Shown: positions 14,740-24,124, numbered from the stretch's first letter. The stretch: DNA of 64,000 nucleotides from Allobaculum mucilyticum (GCF_022701195.1 NZ_CP078089.1:2480001-2544000); one strand, 5' to 3'. Made by a program: numbers and translations. The notes: generated by a model from the sequence alone, not told the origin.

Positions 14740-15474
14740 ATGAAACAGTCTCTTAAAGAATGGTTCTGGTTTGCGGTAATTGTACTTGGCATCTGGACGA
14801 TTGCATCACTGAGCATTTCCAATGCACTGATCTGCCCGACGCCCTGGCAAGTGTCGGAAGCCATGATGGAACAGATTCAGAGTACCCAGTTTCTGACAAG
14901 CATCGGACTGACAATTGCCCGTTCACTCTGGTCGCTGCTGTGTTCGTTTGTGTTTGCGCTGGCGGCAAGCTTTCTGGCGGCGTTCTATCCGGTCTGCAGG
15001 GGATTTCTCAACCGTCTGGTTTCACTGATGCAGACTGTTCCGAATGTCTGCTATATCATTCTTCTTCTGTTCTGGACAAGCCGCGAGCAGACGGTGATTC
15101 TTACAGGATTCTTCCTGCTTTTCCCGCTGATCTACCGGACTGTGTATGAAGAGCTGCGCTCTTTGCAGAAGCAGTACAGAGAAGTGTGGGCCATCTATCC
15201 ACAGCCGGCATGGACACGAATGTTTATCATCTGTTTTCCCATGCTTAAGCCGGCATTTCTTGCTGCACTCAAGAGTGCTTCTTCTCTGGCATTCAAGGTC
15301 TGCGTGACTAGTGAGATTCTGACCGGACTGCCCGCTGGAATCGGAAAGAGTCTGCAGGTAGAACGCCTGGCCATTCATCCGGCAGGGGTCATCGGCTGGA
15401 GCATCTGGCTGATTCTGATTGTTTTTGCTTTTGAAAAACTCTGGAAGATTCTTCTGGAGAAAGTCTTTTCCTGA
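14740..15474 (+). CDS. Orphan ABC transporter permease, NitT/TauT (SsuC) type
   Basis: 244 residues with about six hydrophobic segments. It would form the membrane channel of an importer for nitrate, sulfonate, taurine or a thiamine precursor. The EAA loop region EVWAIYPQPAWTRMFIICFPMLKP is shaped as in BPD_transp_1 permeases, and the ending resembles SsuC. Neither an ATPase nor a binding protein lies beside it, although these three are normally in one operon. The gene follows the rRNA operon terminator and an 11-bp repeat array, with ribosome site AAAGGGGA. The substrate cannot be inferred. Confidence 0.85.
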   Translation: MKQSLKEWFWFAVIVLGIWTIASLSISNALICPTPWQVSEAMMEQIQSTQFLTSIGLTIARSLWSLLCSFVFALAASFLAAFYPVCRGFLNRLVSLMQTVPNVCYIILLLFWTSREQTVILTGFFLLFPLIYRTVYEELRSLQKQYREVWAIYPQPAWTRMFIICFPMLKPAFLAALKSASSLAFKVCVTSEILTGLPAGIGKSLQVERLAIHPAGVIGWSIWLILIVFAFEKLWKILLEKVFS

Positions 15475-15699
15475 GCTTATCTAGTTGTGTGAGATATATT
15501 CCTGTCTTTATATGCGCTGTCTGATTCTGTATGAACCGGATGGCGCATTTTGCATTCTGTCCATCTTTTTATCATCGTGTTATGATCTGAATCTGTCCTC
15601 AGGAAAGATCTTGCAATCCTGAAACGTTCTTCTGCCCGTTCAGTATGGTTGAATAGAGAAGGCACGGATCCGGCAGAAGGATTCAAAAAAGGAGAGAAT

Positions 15700-16746
15700 A
15701 TGCCGAAAGTATCGATACTCGTACCGGTCTATAATGTAGAACCGTACCTGGAGAAATGCCTGAAGAGTCTTCTTGGACAGACGATGTCTGATCTTGAAGT
15801 CATTCTGATCAATGACGGCAGTACGGATGGTTCAAAGCAGATCGCAGAAGCCTATGTGCAGAAGGATCCGCGGGTGCATCTGTTTTCCTATGCGAATGCG
15901 GGAATCTCCAGAACGAGAAACCGTGCTCTCTTGAAAGCAGCCGGAAAATATGTCATGTTTGTGGATAGCGACGATTTTGTCGAGACCGGCATGCTGGAAA
16001 AAATGGTTTCTGAAATGGAAAAACGGAACCTTGATGTCCTGCAGTGCGGGTTTGTGATGGACTTTGGTCCGTTTCCGTTTTTCAGACAGTACGCCGGCAG
16101 AAAAGACTTCACGCCGGTTGAGGCCATGCACGCACTGGTCTCTGAAAAGCATCTGAACAACTATCCCTGGGGAAAGCTGTTTGCCAGAGAGTGCTTTGAT
16201 GGCATTCAGTTTCCGGAAAATCTGCCGGGATTTGAAGATACCTGTACAATCTTCAAAGCAATCGCAAAAGGGAAAAAGATCGGGACCATTCCCGACCGGT
16301 TTTATCACTATGTGCAAAGAGGCGGTTCGCTGACCAATAAGATGGACCTGCATACGGTCTATCTGATGCGTTATGCCTATGACTACCAGAAGCGGGAACT
16401 CGAACGAATGTATCCAGGTGAAACGTTCTTGTTTGATCAGCTTCAGTACAACACGGATATGGTCATCATTTATACGCTGATTCTGTTCTGTCATCGAAAA
16501 GAGGATCCAAAGTATATCCGCTATCCGATTGACTGGCACCGGCTTGGCGTATGGCCAGTCCAGAAATTTGCATGGGCAGTCTGGCGATCCTTTGCGATCA
16601 TCAAACTGGGAAACCGGATTTTAGTGGCACCTCTGCCGGAGCAGATGGATGAATATGCAGATCCGTTTGCAAAGGCAGTTGGCCAGGTGACAGATGCATC
16701 TGCTTCTGCACTGGCACCAGAAGAAAAGAAAAGAACAGAGAACTAG
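15700..16746 (+). CDS. Glycosyltransferase family 2
   Basis: 348 residues from ATG 15700, chosen because AAAGGAGA lies eight bases before it; a longer frame from 15649 has no such site. The GT-A fold starts at once: SILVPVYNVEPYLEKCLKSL, then EVILINDGSTDGS and the metal-binding YVMFVDSDDFV. A later YPWGKLFARE segment is common in capsule or exopolysaccharide transferases (EpsH/CpsI-like). It would transfer a sugar from a nucleotide donor to a surface glycan. No other glycan genes are adjacent; ffh follows. Confidence 0.93.
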   Translation: MPKVSILVPVYNVEPYLEKCLKSLLGQTMSDLEVILINDGSTDGSKQIAEAYVQKDPRVHLFSYANAGISRTRNRALLKAAGKYVMFVDSDDFVETGMLEKMVSEMEKRNLDVLQCGFVMDFGPFPFFRQYAGRKDFTPVEAMHALVSEKHLNNYPWGKLFARECFDGIQFPENLPGFEDTCTIFKAIAKGKKIGTIPDRFYHYVQRGGSLTNKMDLHTVYLMRYAYDYQKRELERMYPGETFLFDQLQYNTDMVIIYTLILFCHRKEDPKYIRYPIDWHRLGVWPVQKFAWAVWRSFAIIKLGNRILVAPLPEQMDEYADPFAKAVGQVTDASASALAPEEKKRTEN

Positions 16747-16801
16747 GCTATGCCTGGCTTTCTGATCAGAATACAAAGACAAGAATACAAGGAGAAGAAC
16801 T

Positions 16802-18211
16802 ATGGCTTTTGAATCACTTACCGATAAGCTGACCCGGACTCTGAAAAAGATTTCCGGCAAGGGAAAACTGACTGAGTCCAATATGAATGACATGCTCAAG
16901 GAAGTGCGCATGTCACTGCTTGAAGCCGACGTCAACTATAAAGTCGTTAAAGACTTCATTGAAAGCATTAAAGAAAAAGCAATGGGTACGGAGGTCATGG
17001 ATTCTCTCAACCCTGGCCAGATGGTCGTCAAGGTTGTCCGTGATGAACTCGTCAACCTGCTCGGACCGGATCAGGCTGAACTGAACATGAATCCTGACGG
17101 CATCACCAATATCATGATGGTTGGTCTTCAGGGTACTGGTAAAACCACTGCTTCCGCAAAAATTGCTCTGTACGCAAAGAACAAGCTGAAACAGAAAGTT
17201 CTGCTTGCTGCATGCGATATCGTCCGTCCGGCTGCGATCGAACAGCTCAAAACCTTGGGCGGACAGATCGGTGTAGAAGTCTTCTCGCTTGGCACAGAAG
17301 TTTCCGCTGTTGAAACGGCTAAACGCGCCAAAGAATACGCAAAAGAAAACGGCTTTACGATGATCATCTTCGATACGGCCGGCCGTCTGCATATCGATGA
17401 AGAGCTGATGAACGAGCTCGAACAGATGAAGGCAGAGATTCAGCCGCAGAACATTCTGCTGACTGTCGATGCCATGACTGGTCAGGATATCGTTACCGTT
17501 GCCAGAGAGTTTGACGAAAAGCTCCACATCACAGGTCTGATCGTAACCAAGATGGATGGCGATGCCCGAGGCGGCGGACTTCTTTCTGTTCGTTCGATCA
17601 CCAAGGTTCCTGTCCTCTTTGTATCCAACGGTGAAAAAGTCGATGACCTTGAGATCTTCTATCCGGACCGTATGGCAGACCGTATTCTGGGCATGGGCGA
17701 CATTCTCTCCCTGATCGAAGAAGCCCAGTCCAAGATCGATGAGAAAGTTGCTGCACAGTCTGCAAGCCGCATGATGGCTGGCGTGTTCACGTTCAATGAC
17801 ATGCTTGCACAGTTTGACCAGGTCACAAAACTTGGTTCCTTCTCCGGCGTTCTTTCCAAGATCCCGGGGCTCAACAAGATGGCTCCGAAACTGGATGATG
17901 AAAAGCTCAGCGAGCAGATCAAGCACTCCAAAGCGCTGATCCAGTCCATGACTCCCTATGAGCGTGAACATCCAAACTGCATCAAATCGGCACGCAAAAT
18001 CCGTATCGCAAAAGGTGCCGGTCTGAAGGTTGCGGACGTAAACCGTCTGATGGCCCAGCACAAACAGATGGAAGATCTGTCCAAGATGATGTCTTCGGGC
18101 GGCGGATTCAATCCGTTTGGCATGATGAACCGCGGAGGCGGCATGCCAGGAACGTCCAAACATGCTGGAAGCAAGAAGCAGAAAAAATCCAAGAAGAAAA
18201 AGAAAAAATAA
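16802..18211 (+). CDS. ffh: Signal recognition particle protein Ffh
   Basis: 469 residues. It binds signal sequences and 4.5S RNA and docks with FtsY to deliver nascent proteins to the membrane. N domain to about 95; G domain with GLQGTGKTT (108-116), IIFDTAGRL and TKMDGDARGGG; the M domain from about 300 is Met-rich with the RNA-binding SARKIRIAKGAGLKV stretch. The C-terminus ends in a long Lys tract (KKQKKSKKKKKK), somewhat longer than usual. The common upstream partner ylxM is absent. The usual downstream rpsP is 4 kb away. Confidence 0.98.
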   Translation: MAFESLTDKLTRTLKKISGKGKLTESNMNDMLKEVRMSLLEADVNYKVVKDFIESIKEKAMGTEVMDSLNPGQMVVKVVRDELVNLLGPDQAELNMNPDGITNIMMVGLQGTGKTTASAKIALYAKNKLKQKVLLAACDIVRPAAIEQLKTLGGQIGVEVFSLGTEVSAVETAKRAKEYAKENGFTMIIFDTAGRLHIDEELMNELEQMKAEIQPQNILLTVDAMTGQDIVTVAREFDEKLHITGLIVTKMDGDARGGGLLSVRSITKVPVLFVSNGEKVDDLEIFYPDRMADRILGMGDILSLIEEAQSKIDEKVAAQSASRMMAGVFTFNDMLAQFDQVTKLGSFSGVLSKIPGLNKMAPKLDDEKLSEQIKHSKALIQSMTPYEREHPNCIKSARKIRIAKGAGLKVADVNRLMAQHKQMEDLSKMMSSGGGFNPFGMMNRGGGMPGTSKHAGSKKQKKSKKKKKK

Positions 18212-18273
18212 GATCCTCTGACAGTCCAGTTAGCAATATGTCGACGTTTACCAGATGAATCAGTATGGTGCTT

Positions 18274-18304
18274 AAGAGATGTCGTTTCCGGCATCTCTTT
18301 TTGC
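18274..18304 (+). terminator. Terminator after ffh
   Basis: AGAGATGTCG / CGGCATCTCT stem with a TTTC loop and TTTTT. Confidence 0.8.
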
Positions 18305-18380
18305 TTCTCCAGAATGAATTTCTGTTCTGCCCTGTGGCCTGCGTTCAGAAAATTGCCAGACCGACCTCAGCGCAAAAAGG

Positions 18381-18412
18381 CAAAAGAAAAGAGATGCCGC
18401 ATTGGACATCTC
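18381..18412 (-). terminator. Terminator after the YdcF-family gene
   Basis: On the minus strand, GAGATGTCC / GGCATCTC is followed by TTTTCTTTT. Confidence 0.65.
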
Positions 18413-18443
18413 AGGAGATCAAAGATTACAGAGCTCATTTGAA

Positions 18444-19490
18444 TCAGCCCAGGAAAAGCGAGAGCAGACCGACGAAGAGAAAGGGCAGGCAGATCAGAAT
18501 CAGATTGCGGATCTGCCGCTTTTTCGTTTCGGATAGATACGCTGCAAATTCACGGAGCATGGCATTGAGCGTGAAATACCATTTCGTTTTCGAGCCATAA
18601 CCCACGCAGGGCAGACCGATCGAACGGCCAAGGAGCAGGGCGCGGAATACATGGTAGAGCGTCGTGACAATGGCGATTTTGCCTTTCTGTTCTTCATAGG
18701 GAAACAGTGTCCGGGAGAACATGAGGTTTTCCAGCGTATTTTTCGATTTTTCTTCGCTAATCGTATTCTCCGGATCTGCGCCATGGCTAAGTGCCCAGGC
18801 TTTCATTGCAGCACCTTCAGGGACATCTTCACCAGGTCCCTGACCGCCGGAAAGAATCAGAACTGATCCGGAATTTTTCTTCTGCAGCCGGATTCCTTCT
18901 TCAATACGGCCAGCCAGCAGCGGCGGAACAGTCGCTCCCAGCAGACCAGAACCCAGAACTACGATCAGGTTGTAGCGGTTTTTGCTTTGAAAGTGGATGA
19001 GGTTCATCCAGGATGAGAGAACATACATGCCAAGCAGGAATGACAGATAGCCGATCACAACCCAGAGCATGCCGACTAGAAAAGCCACCAGCGAACTGCC
19101 TGAACGGTCGACAAGAACCGGAAGAAGGAAGACTGCTGTCAGAATGCAGAACGAAAAGGCAAGCGACAGACAGTTGGATAGTGAGTAGCCTTCCCTGCGG
19201 ATCAGCCGGATTCCTTCAACGAAGAAAAGAGCGGCCAGCAGCAGCGGAAAGGAAACCAGAATGACAATCGCCGCCACGGCTACAAGTCCTAGCAGGACGA
19301 TAAACCAGGGCGCATGCTGCTGAAGCTGGTACGAATAGCGAAACAGAAAAAATATTGCGCTCAGTCCGCATCCGCAGATGAAAATGAGCAGGGCGGCGCC
19401 GCTCCAGAGACTTCGGGGTTCAACAAGCCTGACAATCGCAAGCAGAACAAACCCGATGATGGCTGGAAGCGCCAGAATAAAAGAAATCAA
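18444..19490 (-). CDS. YdcF family (DUF218) membrane protein
   Basis: 348 residues from a TTG start at 19490, preferred because a perfect AGGAGG sits seven bases before it; a frame from ATG 19520 would overlap that site. About five N-terminal membrane segments (to about residue 165) precede a DUF218 domain: LIVVLGSGLLG, GRIEEGIRL, LILSGGQG and then SKNTLENLMFS. Relatives include SanA and ElyC, linked to cell envelope integrity; the biochemical activity of the domain is not firmly established. It is on the opposite strand to its neighbours, within the ffh-rpsP interval. Confidence 0.88.
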   Translation of the reverse strand: MISFILALPAIIGFVLLAIVRLVEPRSLWSGAALLIFICGCGLSAIFFLFRYSYQLQQHAPWFIVLLGLVAVAAIVILVSFPLLLAALFFVEGIRLIRREGYSLSNCLSLAFSFCILTAVFLLPVLVDRSGSSLVAFLVGMLWVVIGYLSFLLGMYVLSSWMNLIHFQSKNRYNLIVVLGSGLLGATVPPLLAGRIEEGIRLQKKNSGSVLILSGGQGPGEDVPEGAAMKAWALSHGADPENTISEEKSKNTLENLMFSRTLFPYEEQKGKIAIVTTLYHVFRALLLGRSIGLPCVGYGSKTKWYFTLNAMLREFAAYLSETKKRQIRNLILICLPFLFVGLLSLFLG

Positions 19491-19650
19491 CGGTTCACCT
19501 CCTGATGAAGTTTTGATCAATAAAGTATTCTCTGTATCCAGTATGATCCGAAAGCAGACACAGAGACAGTCCTGGCAATTGTATCGGAATGCATCATCGC
19601 ATATAGCACCCGATGCCTGAACGAACAGTTTGGTAAGATCCAGTCCGCAA

Positions 19651-19682
19651 AAGAAAACGTCCTGGCATTCACCAGGACGAAA
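19651..19682 (-). terminator. Terminator after MATE gene
   Basis: Minus-strand CGTCCTGGTGAATGCCAGGACG followed by TTTTCTTTT. Confidence 0.8.
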
Positions 19683-19702
19683 GTCTTCAGTTTACAAATT
19701 GA

Positions 19703-21070
19703 TTAAAGAGCAGGCTGTGTCTGCTTTGTACGGTTTAACGTATGACGCAGACGGAGCAGGAAGAAGATGCCTCGCATATTGAGTTCAATGCCCATGCCCA
19801 TCCAGCCGCCGACCAGACCAAAATGCTGGCAGAGAATGGCACAGAGCGGAATGCGGATGCACCAGATGGACAGAAAGTTCAGACACGCAGGCCAGAATGT
19901 ATCGCCTGCACCACGCAGAACGCCGTCCGCAACGATCGAGGCGCCATACATCGGTTCCGCAAAAGCTTCCATGCGAAGAATAAACGAACCGAGCGCGATA
20001 ACTTCCGCATCCGGTGTAAGGATCTTCATCATCCATGGAGCTGCGATAAACAGAACAACGCCCGATACAGACATCATCGCAATGCCGATCCGGGTAATCC
20101 GCCAGCCGATCTCTCTGGTCAGCTCCGGTCTTCCGGCACCAGTACACTGGCCGATGATCGCAGTTGCGGCAGAACCGCAGCCATATCCTGGCATGTAGCA
20201 GAGACTTTCAGCGGTTACCGCAAAACTGTTTGCGGCAATGGATACAGGACCAAGCGGGGAAACGATCCTTGTATACATGACATAGGAAGAACCGGAAATC
20301 AGCTGGGCAAAGGAAATCGGAAGGCCAATGCGCACGGCGGCAGTCAGAGACTGTCTGGTGAAACCCGGTTTTGTTTTTCCTTTAAGGAATGGATTGTAAA
20401 ACAGAAGACGCCAGCTCAGAAACAGAGCGGCACAGGCGGTTGCGGCTGCAGTTCCTAATGCAGCTCCGGCAACGCCAAGACCAAGGACGAAGATGAACAG
20501 ATAGTTGAAGGTTACATCCAGCACGCACATGGCAATCTGCGTCAGACCAGGCAGCTTTGTATCGCCGGCTGCCTGAAGCATATTAACCGCCCAGCTGTTA
20601 AGCAGAGTCAGCGGCAGCGATGCACAGAAGATCGCAAGATAGCTGCTCGCGTCGCTGTGAAGACTTGGATCGCCGCCAAGCCAGCCGGGAATAAAAGGGG
20701 CAAGGGAAAAGCCGGCTAGACCAATCAGGGCGCCGACGATCATCAGTACGATCAGCCCCTGTCTGCATACAGCCTGAGCCCGGTGGAAATCCTGTGCACC
20801 AATCGCCTGTGAGGCCTGGACGGAAAAGCCGAAGATGCAGCCCGAACAGATGCCGTTGATCAGCCAGGTGCTCGAAGAGACCAGACCGATTGCGGCTCCG
20901 GCATGGACGCCGATATGACCGACCATCGAGGCATCGATGATCTGCATCACCGTAACGGAAAGCTGTGCCAGAATGGCAGGCCAGCACAGCAGCAGAATCA
21001 GCGAACGCTGATCACGGGCAGAAAGAGGTTCATGTTCGCGAACCTTTAAGAGAAGTTCAGAAGAAGTCAT
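19703..21070 (-). CDS. MATE family efflux transporter
   Basis: 455 residues with 12 predicted membrane helices in two similar halves, typical of NorM/DinF-type antiporters. Segments near the start (LLCWPAILAQLSVTVMQIID, GHIG) and the middle (GLPISFAQLISG, with a second-half ATAIIGQCTGAGR motif) match the MATE fold. It would export cationic compounds using a Na+ or H+ gradient. It runs opposite to the ribosomal genes and has its own terminator. The drug range is unknown. Confidence 0.93.
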   Translation of the reverse strand: MTSSELLLKVREHEPLSARDQRSLILLLCWPAILAQLSVTVMQIIDASMVGHIGVHAGAAIGLVSSSTWLINGICSGCIFGFSVQASQAIGAQDFHRAQAVCRQGLIVLMIVGALIGLAGFSLAPFIPGWLGGDPSLHSDASSYLAIFCASLPLTLLNSWAVNMLQAAGDTKLPGLTQIAMCVLDVTFNYLFIFVLGLGVAGAALGTAAATACAALFLSWRLLFYNPFLKGKTKPGFTRQSLTAAVRIGLPISFAQLISGSSYVMYTRIVSPLGPVSIAANSFAVTAESLCYMPGYGCGSAATAIIGQCTGAGRPELTREIGWRITRIGIAMMSVSGVVLFIAAPWMMKILTPDAEVIALGSFILRMEAFAEPMYGASIVADGVLRGAGDTFWPACLNFLSIWCIRIPLCAILCQHFGLVGGWMGMGIELNMRGIFFLLRLRHTLNRTKQTQPAL

Positions 21071-21253
21071 ATAAACTTATGGTAGCTGTCTCAAACAGCG
21101 ATTTCCAAGATTTTTCCCTGACCGGAGACGGTTCGTTTTAAAGATCTGTCTCTGTGCCAATTGCGAGTCTGCCTTCTTTTGTAAAATTCTGCAGACTGTA
21201 CAGACATGAATCCAGATCAGTTCGTCCTGAACCGGCTGAACAATCTGAATTCT

Positions 21254-21277
21254 GAATTTGAATTTGAATTTGAAGAA
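21254..21277. repeat. Short hexamer tandem repeat (GAATTT)
   Basis: Three perfect copies of GAATTT followed by GAAGAA lie just before the ribosome site of the next gene. Confidence 0.6.
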
Positions 21278-21291
21278 TAAGGAGAAACCCA

Positions 21292-22053
21292 ATGAATCTA
21301 AGACGACTGATCCAGGCTCTGCTTGGCCTCTTTTTCTCACAGGCGGACCGTCCTGCATCCAGAGCCCATGAAGACAGCCGCATTACAGACCGTACTGACC
21401 GTTTGGACAGAGCGGACTCAATGCAGTCTGTTTACAGTGCACGAAGTACAAAGCCCCGTCCCTCATCCGGATCTTCGCATTTAGGTAAAAACGTCCCCTC
21501 GCTTCTTTCCCTGGCTGACCGCTTTGAAAAAGAACTGGCCGACCGGACATTTGTTTACACGTTTAAAGAAGCAGGAAAGCCGGATGTACGGGCAGAAGTG
21601 GAGTTTGAACGCTCTGGCTTCTGCCATCTGTTTTCTGTCGGCTCGATGGTCAGCGATTTTACAGATGATCTTTCTGCTTTTTCCGGCATGAAAGGCTGGC
21701 GCAATATCAAGAGTGAATGGATCACTTTTGAAAAGCTTCAGCAGATCAATCCGGAGCAGTTTGACTACTATCTGCAGGAATGGCAGATGATGGATGAAAT
21801 GATCCAGACTGCACTTGATCCGCAGGCTGTCCGCTTTATCAAATCGAAGCTTCCAAACAGCCGACTGCAGGCAGATATTCTGCTCTATCGCGTATTCGGA
21901 TCAAAAACGGTTCATATTGCTCTTTCCAAAGGAAAGGACGGATGGTTTGCACGCAGCTATTTTGTGCGGGAAAACGGCAGAGATAAGGAATATCCGACCA
22001 AATATGTCTGCGGAATGCCGCAGCTGCGTGTGAAAACAGCCGTCAAGCAATAA
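21292..22053 (+). CDS. PBECR4-like domain protein (possible nuclease)
   Basis: 253 residues. The first 75 are low-complexity and basic/polar. From about residue 78 the pattern (LADRTFVYTFKE, then VEFERSGFCHLFSVG, and a distant LLYRVFGSKTVHIAL and YFVRENGRDKEYPTKYV) resembles the PBECR4 class of phage-Barnase-EndoU-ColicinE5-RelE-like domains, which are predicted RNases found in toxins and mobile elements. This family assignment is from memory of the pattern and is tentative. No immunity gene is adjacent. Start ATG has AAGGAGA seven bases upstream. It sits between the MATE gene and rpsP. Confidence 0.6.
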   Translation: MNLRRLIQALLGLFFSQADRPASRAHEDSRITDRTDRLDRADSMQSVYSARSTKPRPSSGSSHLGKNVPSLLSLADRFEKELADRTFVYTFKEAGKPDVRAEVEFERSGFCHLFSVGSMVSDFTDDLSAFSGMKGWRNIKSEWITFEKLQQINPEQFDYYLQEWQMMDEMIQTALDPQAVRFIKSKLPNSRLQADILLYRVFGSKTVHIALSKGKDGWFARSYFVRENGRDKEYPTKYVCGMPQLRVKTAVKQ

Positions 22054-22175
22054 TGCTTGACACCTTCATTCAGAATGGTAATATAGCATACGTACAAAAA
22101 AGACTCATAGAACTTCAGACAGACGATCCATGATAAATGGAACGGATCTGCTGAAACAGAAAGGAACTTACAGAC

Positions 22176-22445
22176 ATGGTTAAACTGCGTTTAAGAAGAA
22201 TGGGTAAGAAAGGACAGCCTTTCTACCGTATTGTTGCTGCTGATTCCAGAAGCCCTCGCGATGGACGCTTCATCGAAGAAATCGGCACATACAACCCAAT
22301 CAAAGCTGATGCTCCGGTTGAACTCGACCGCGAAGCTGCTCTGAGATGGCTCCAGAAAGGTGCTCAGCCTTCTGACACTGTTCGCAGCATTCTCTCTCAT
22401 GAAGGCGTTATGAAAGCCTTCCACGATTCCAAATTCGGAAAGTAA
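22176..22445 (+). CDS. rpsP: 30S ribosomal protein S16
   Basis: 89 residues with the S16 opening [20 protein letters not shown] and the [19 protein letters not shown] motif. It binds 16S rRNA during 30S assembly. Preceded by GAAAGGAA. Four bases separate it from khpA. Confidence 0.98.
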   Translation: MVKLRLRRMGKKGQPFYRIVAADSRSPRDGRFIEEIGTYNPIKADAPVELDREAALRWLQKGAQPSDTVRSILSHEGVMKAFHDSKFGK

Positions 22446-22449
22446 GACA

Positions 22450-22698
22450 ATGATCGATCTCGAGAAAACCCTGTACGATCTGTGCATTCCGATGACAGAT
22501 CATCCCCAGGCTCTGTCGGTCAAGACAATGGCTTCGAGCGACGACAGGGAGATTCTTCTCTACGTCTATGCAGACGACAAAGATATTGCCCGTCTGATCG
22601 GACGCCGCGGCTCCATCGCCAGCGCTCTGCGCTCGATGATGAGTGCGGCTGCCCGCAAGATGCACAAGCGTGTTCTTGTAAAATTCGAAGCGTACTGA
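22450..22698 (+). CDS. khpA: KH-domain RNA-binding protein KhpA
   Basis: 82 residues with one KH domain carrying the GxxG loop in ARLIGRRGSIASALRSM. KhpA, with KhpB/Jag, binds RNA and affects cell elongation in related Firmicutes. It is in the conserved rpsP-khpA-rimM-trmD order, but a strong terminator directly follows it here. Confidence 0.93.
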   Translation: MIDLEKTLYDLCIPMTDHPQALSVKTMASSDDREILLYVYADDKDIARLIGRRGSIASALRSMMSAAARKMHKRVLVKFEAY

Positions 22699-22711
22699 TC
22701 GTTAAACCGCC

Positions 22712-22743
22712 GGCTGCAGGAGCATTCCTGCAGCCTTTTTTTC
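22712..22743 (+). terminator. Terminator between khpA and rimM
   Basis: GGCTGCAGGAGCATTCCTGCAGCC forms a perfect stem, followed by T7. It separates rpsP-khpA from rimM-trmD. Confidence 0.9.
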
Positions 22744-22874
22744 ACTTGTATCAATACGTGATCACAAGTGAGCCTGCGGCGTGAAGGACGGTGCGGGATT
22801 GACTATGCTTTGTTCGAAACCTGTTCTGTCCAGGTGACAGTGAGGTTTTGAATGCTCATTTGAAGGAGGCATTT

Positions 22875-23363
22875 ATGATTCGAATTGCGAAAATTATCAA
22901 TACACGGGGCCTGAAAGGCGAATGCAAAGTCATGCTGTTTACAGACCAGGATGACCTGCGCTTCCAGAAAGGCAATCCGCTTTATCTCAAAGACGGCAAA
23001 AAGCTGATCGTTGAAAACTATTCCGTCTACAAGGGCTTTGGCTATGTCCGCTTTGAAGGCATTACGACTCTTGAACAGGCAGAAGCTTTAAAAAACGAAG
23101 AGCTCTATCTTCCCCCGGAAGAGCTGACCGAACTTGAAGAAGATGAATACTACTACCACGAACTAAACGGCTGCGAAGTCTATACCGAAGAAGGTGAAGA
23201 TACAGGCAAGGTTGTCGATATTCTGGAAACCGGCGCCAATCTCGTTCTGCGTGTCCGTTCACAGTCCGGCCAGTACCTGCTCCCATTTGTCAATGCGTTT
23301 GTACTGGATGTAGATCCCAAAGAAAAGAAAATCGTGATCCGCGATATGGACGGTCTGCGATGA
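22875..23363 (+). CDS. rimM: Ribosome maturation factor RimM
   Basis: 162 residues from ATG 22875, supported by GAAGGAGG seven bases before; an upstream ATG at 22848 lacks one. N-terminal RimM domain opens with RIAKIINTRGLKGECKV; the C-terminal PRC barrel contains YYYHELNGCEVYTEEGE and ends ILEIRDMDGLR-like. It helps process 16S rRNA and assemble the 30S head. The last four bases overlap trmD (ATGA), so the two are translationally coupled. Confidence 0.96.
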   Translation: MIRIAKIINTRGLKGECKVMLFTDQDDLRFQKGNPLYLKDGKKLIVENYSVYKGFGYVRFEGITTLEQAEALKNEELYLPPEELTELEEDEYYYHELNGCEVYTEEGEDTGKVVDILETGANLVLRVRSQSGQYLLPFVNAFVLDVDPKEKKIVIRDMDGLR

Positions 23364-24115
23364 AAATCACGATTCTCACCCTGTTTCCTGAATACTTTGA
23401 AGGCATGCTCAAAACATCGATTCTCTCCAGGGCGATTGCCAACGGCCTGATCGAAGCCGAGCTTGTCAATTTCCGGGATTTTACGCTCTCCAAGCATGGT
23501 CATGTTGACGATACGCCATATGGCGGAGGTGCCGGAATGGTTCTGGCCTGCCAGCCGATTCTCGATGCGCTCGAATCTGTCCGTACCGAAAATTCCGTCG
23601 TCGCTCTGCTTTCTCCCCAGGGACAGACATTCAATCATCAGAAAGCACTTGAGCTCTCTAAACTGGATCATCTGATTCTGATCTGCGGTCACTATGAAGG
23701 CTTTGATGAGCGGATCCGCGAGCATGTCGATCTGCAGCTGTCTCTTGGCGACTTTGTACTGACCGGCGGTGAACCGGCCGCAGCAGCAATGTGCGATGCG
23801 ATCTTCCGTCTGGTTAAAGGCGTGATCAAAGAAGACTCCAGCGGCGATGATTCGTTCTGCAAGGGTCTGCTTGAATATCCGCAGTACACCAAACCTGCAG
23901 ATTACAAAGGACAGAAAGTTCCTGAAGTCCTGCTCTCCGGCCACCATGCCAATATCGCAAAGTGGCGCAGAGAACAGGCGCTGATCAATACGGCGCTTCA
24001 CCGGCCTGATCTTCTCGAGTCCGCTCCCCTTGATGCAAAGGACCTTGCATTTCTGGAAGACTGGAAAGAGAGCCAGAATGCAGGGACTCTTTCGATGGAC
24101 GGGAAAAACCGTTAA
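23360..24115 (+). CDS. trmD: tRNA (guanine-N1)-methyltransferase
   Basis: 251 residues. It methylates G37 of tRNAs using S-adenosylmethionine and prevents frameshifting. The trefoil-knot motifs are intact: HVDDTPYGGGAGMV, LLSPQGQTFNHQKA, LILICGHYEGFDERI and LSLGDFVLTGGEPAA. Overlaps rimM by four bases and is followed after nine bases by an M15 peptidase gene, an unusual neighbour. Confidence 0.98.
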   Translation: MKITILTLFPEYFEGMLKTSILSRAIANGLIEAELVNFRDFTLSKHGHVDDTPYGGGAGMVLACQPILDALESVRTENSVVALLSPQGQTFNHQKALELSKLDHLILICGHYEGFDERIREHVDLQLSLGDFVLTGGEPAAAAMCDAIFRLVKGVIKEDSSGDDSFCKGLLEYPQYTKPADYKGQKVPEVLLSGHHANIAKWRREQALINTALHRPDLLESAPLDAKDLAFLEDWKESQNAGTLSMDGKNR

Positions 24116-24124
24116 GATAAGTCC

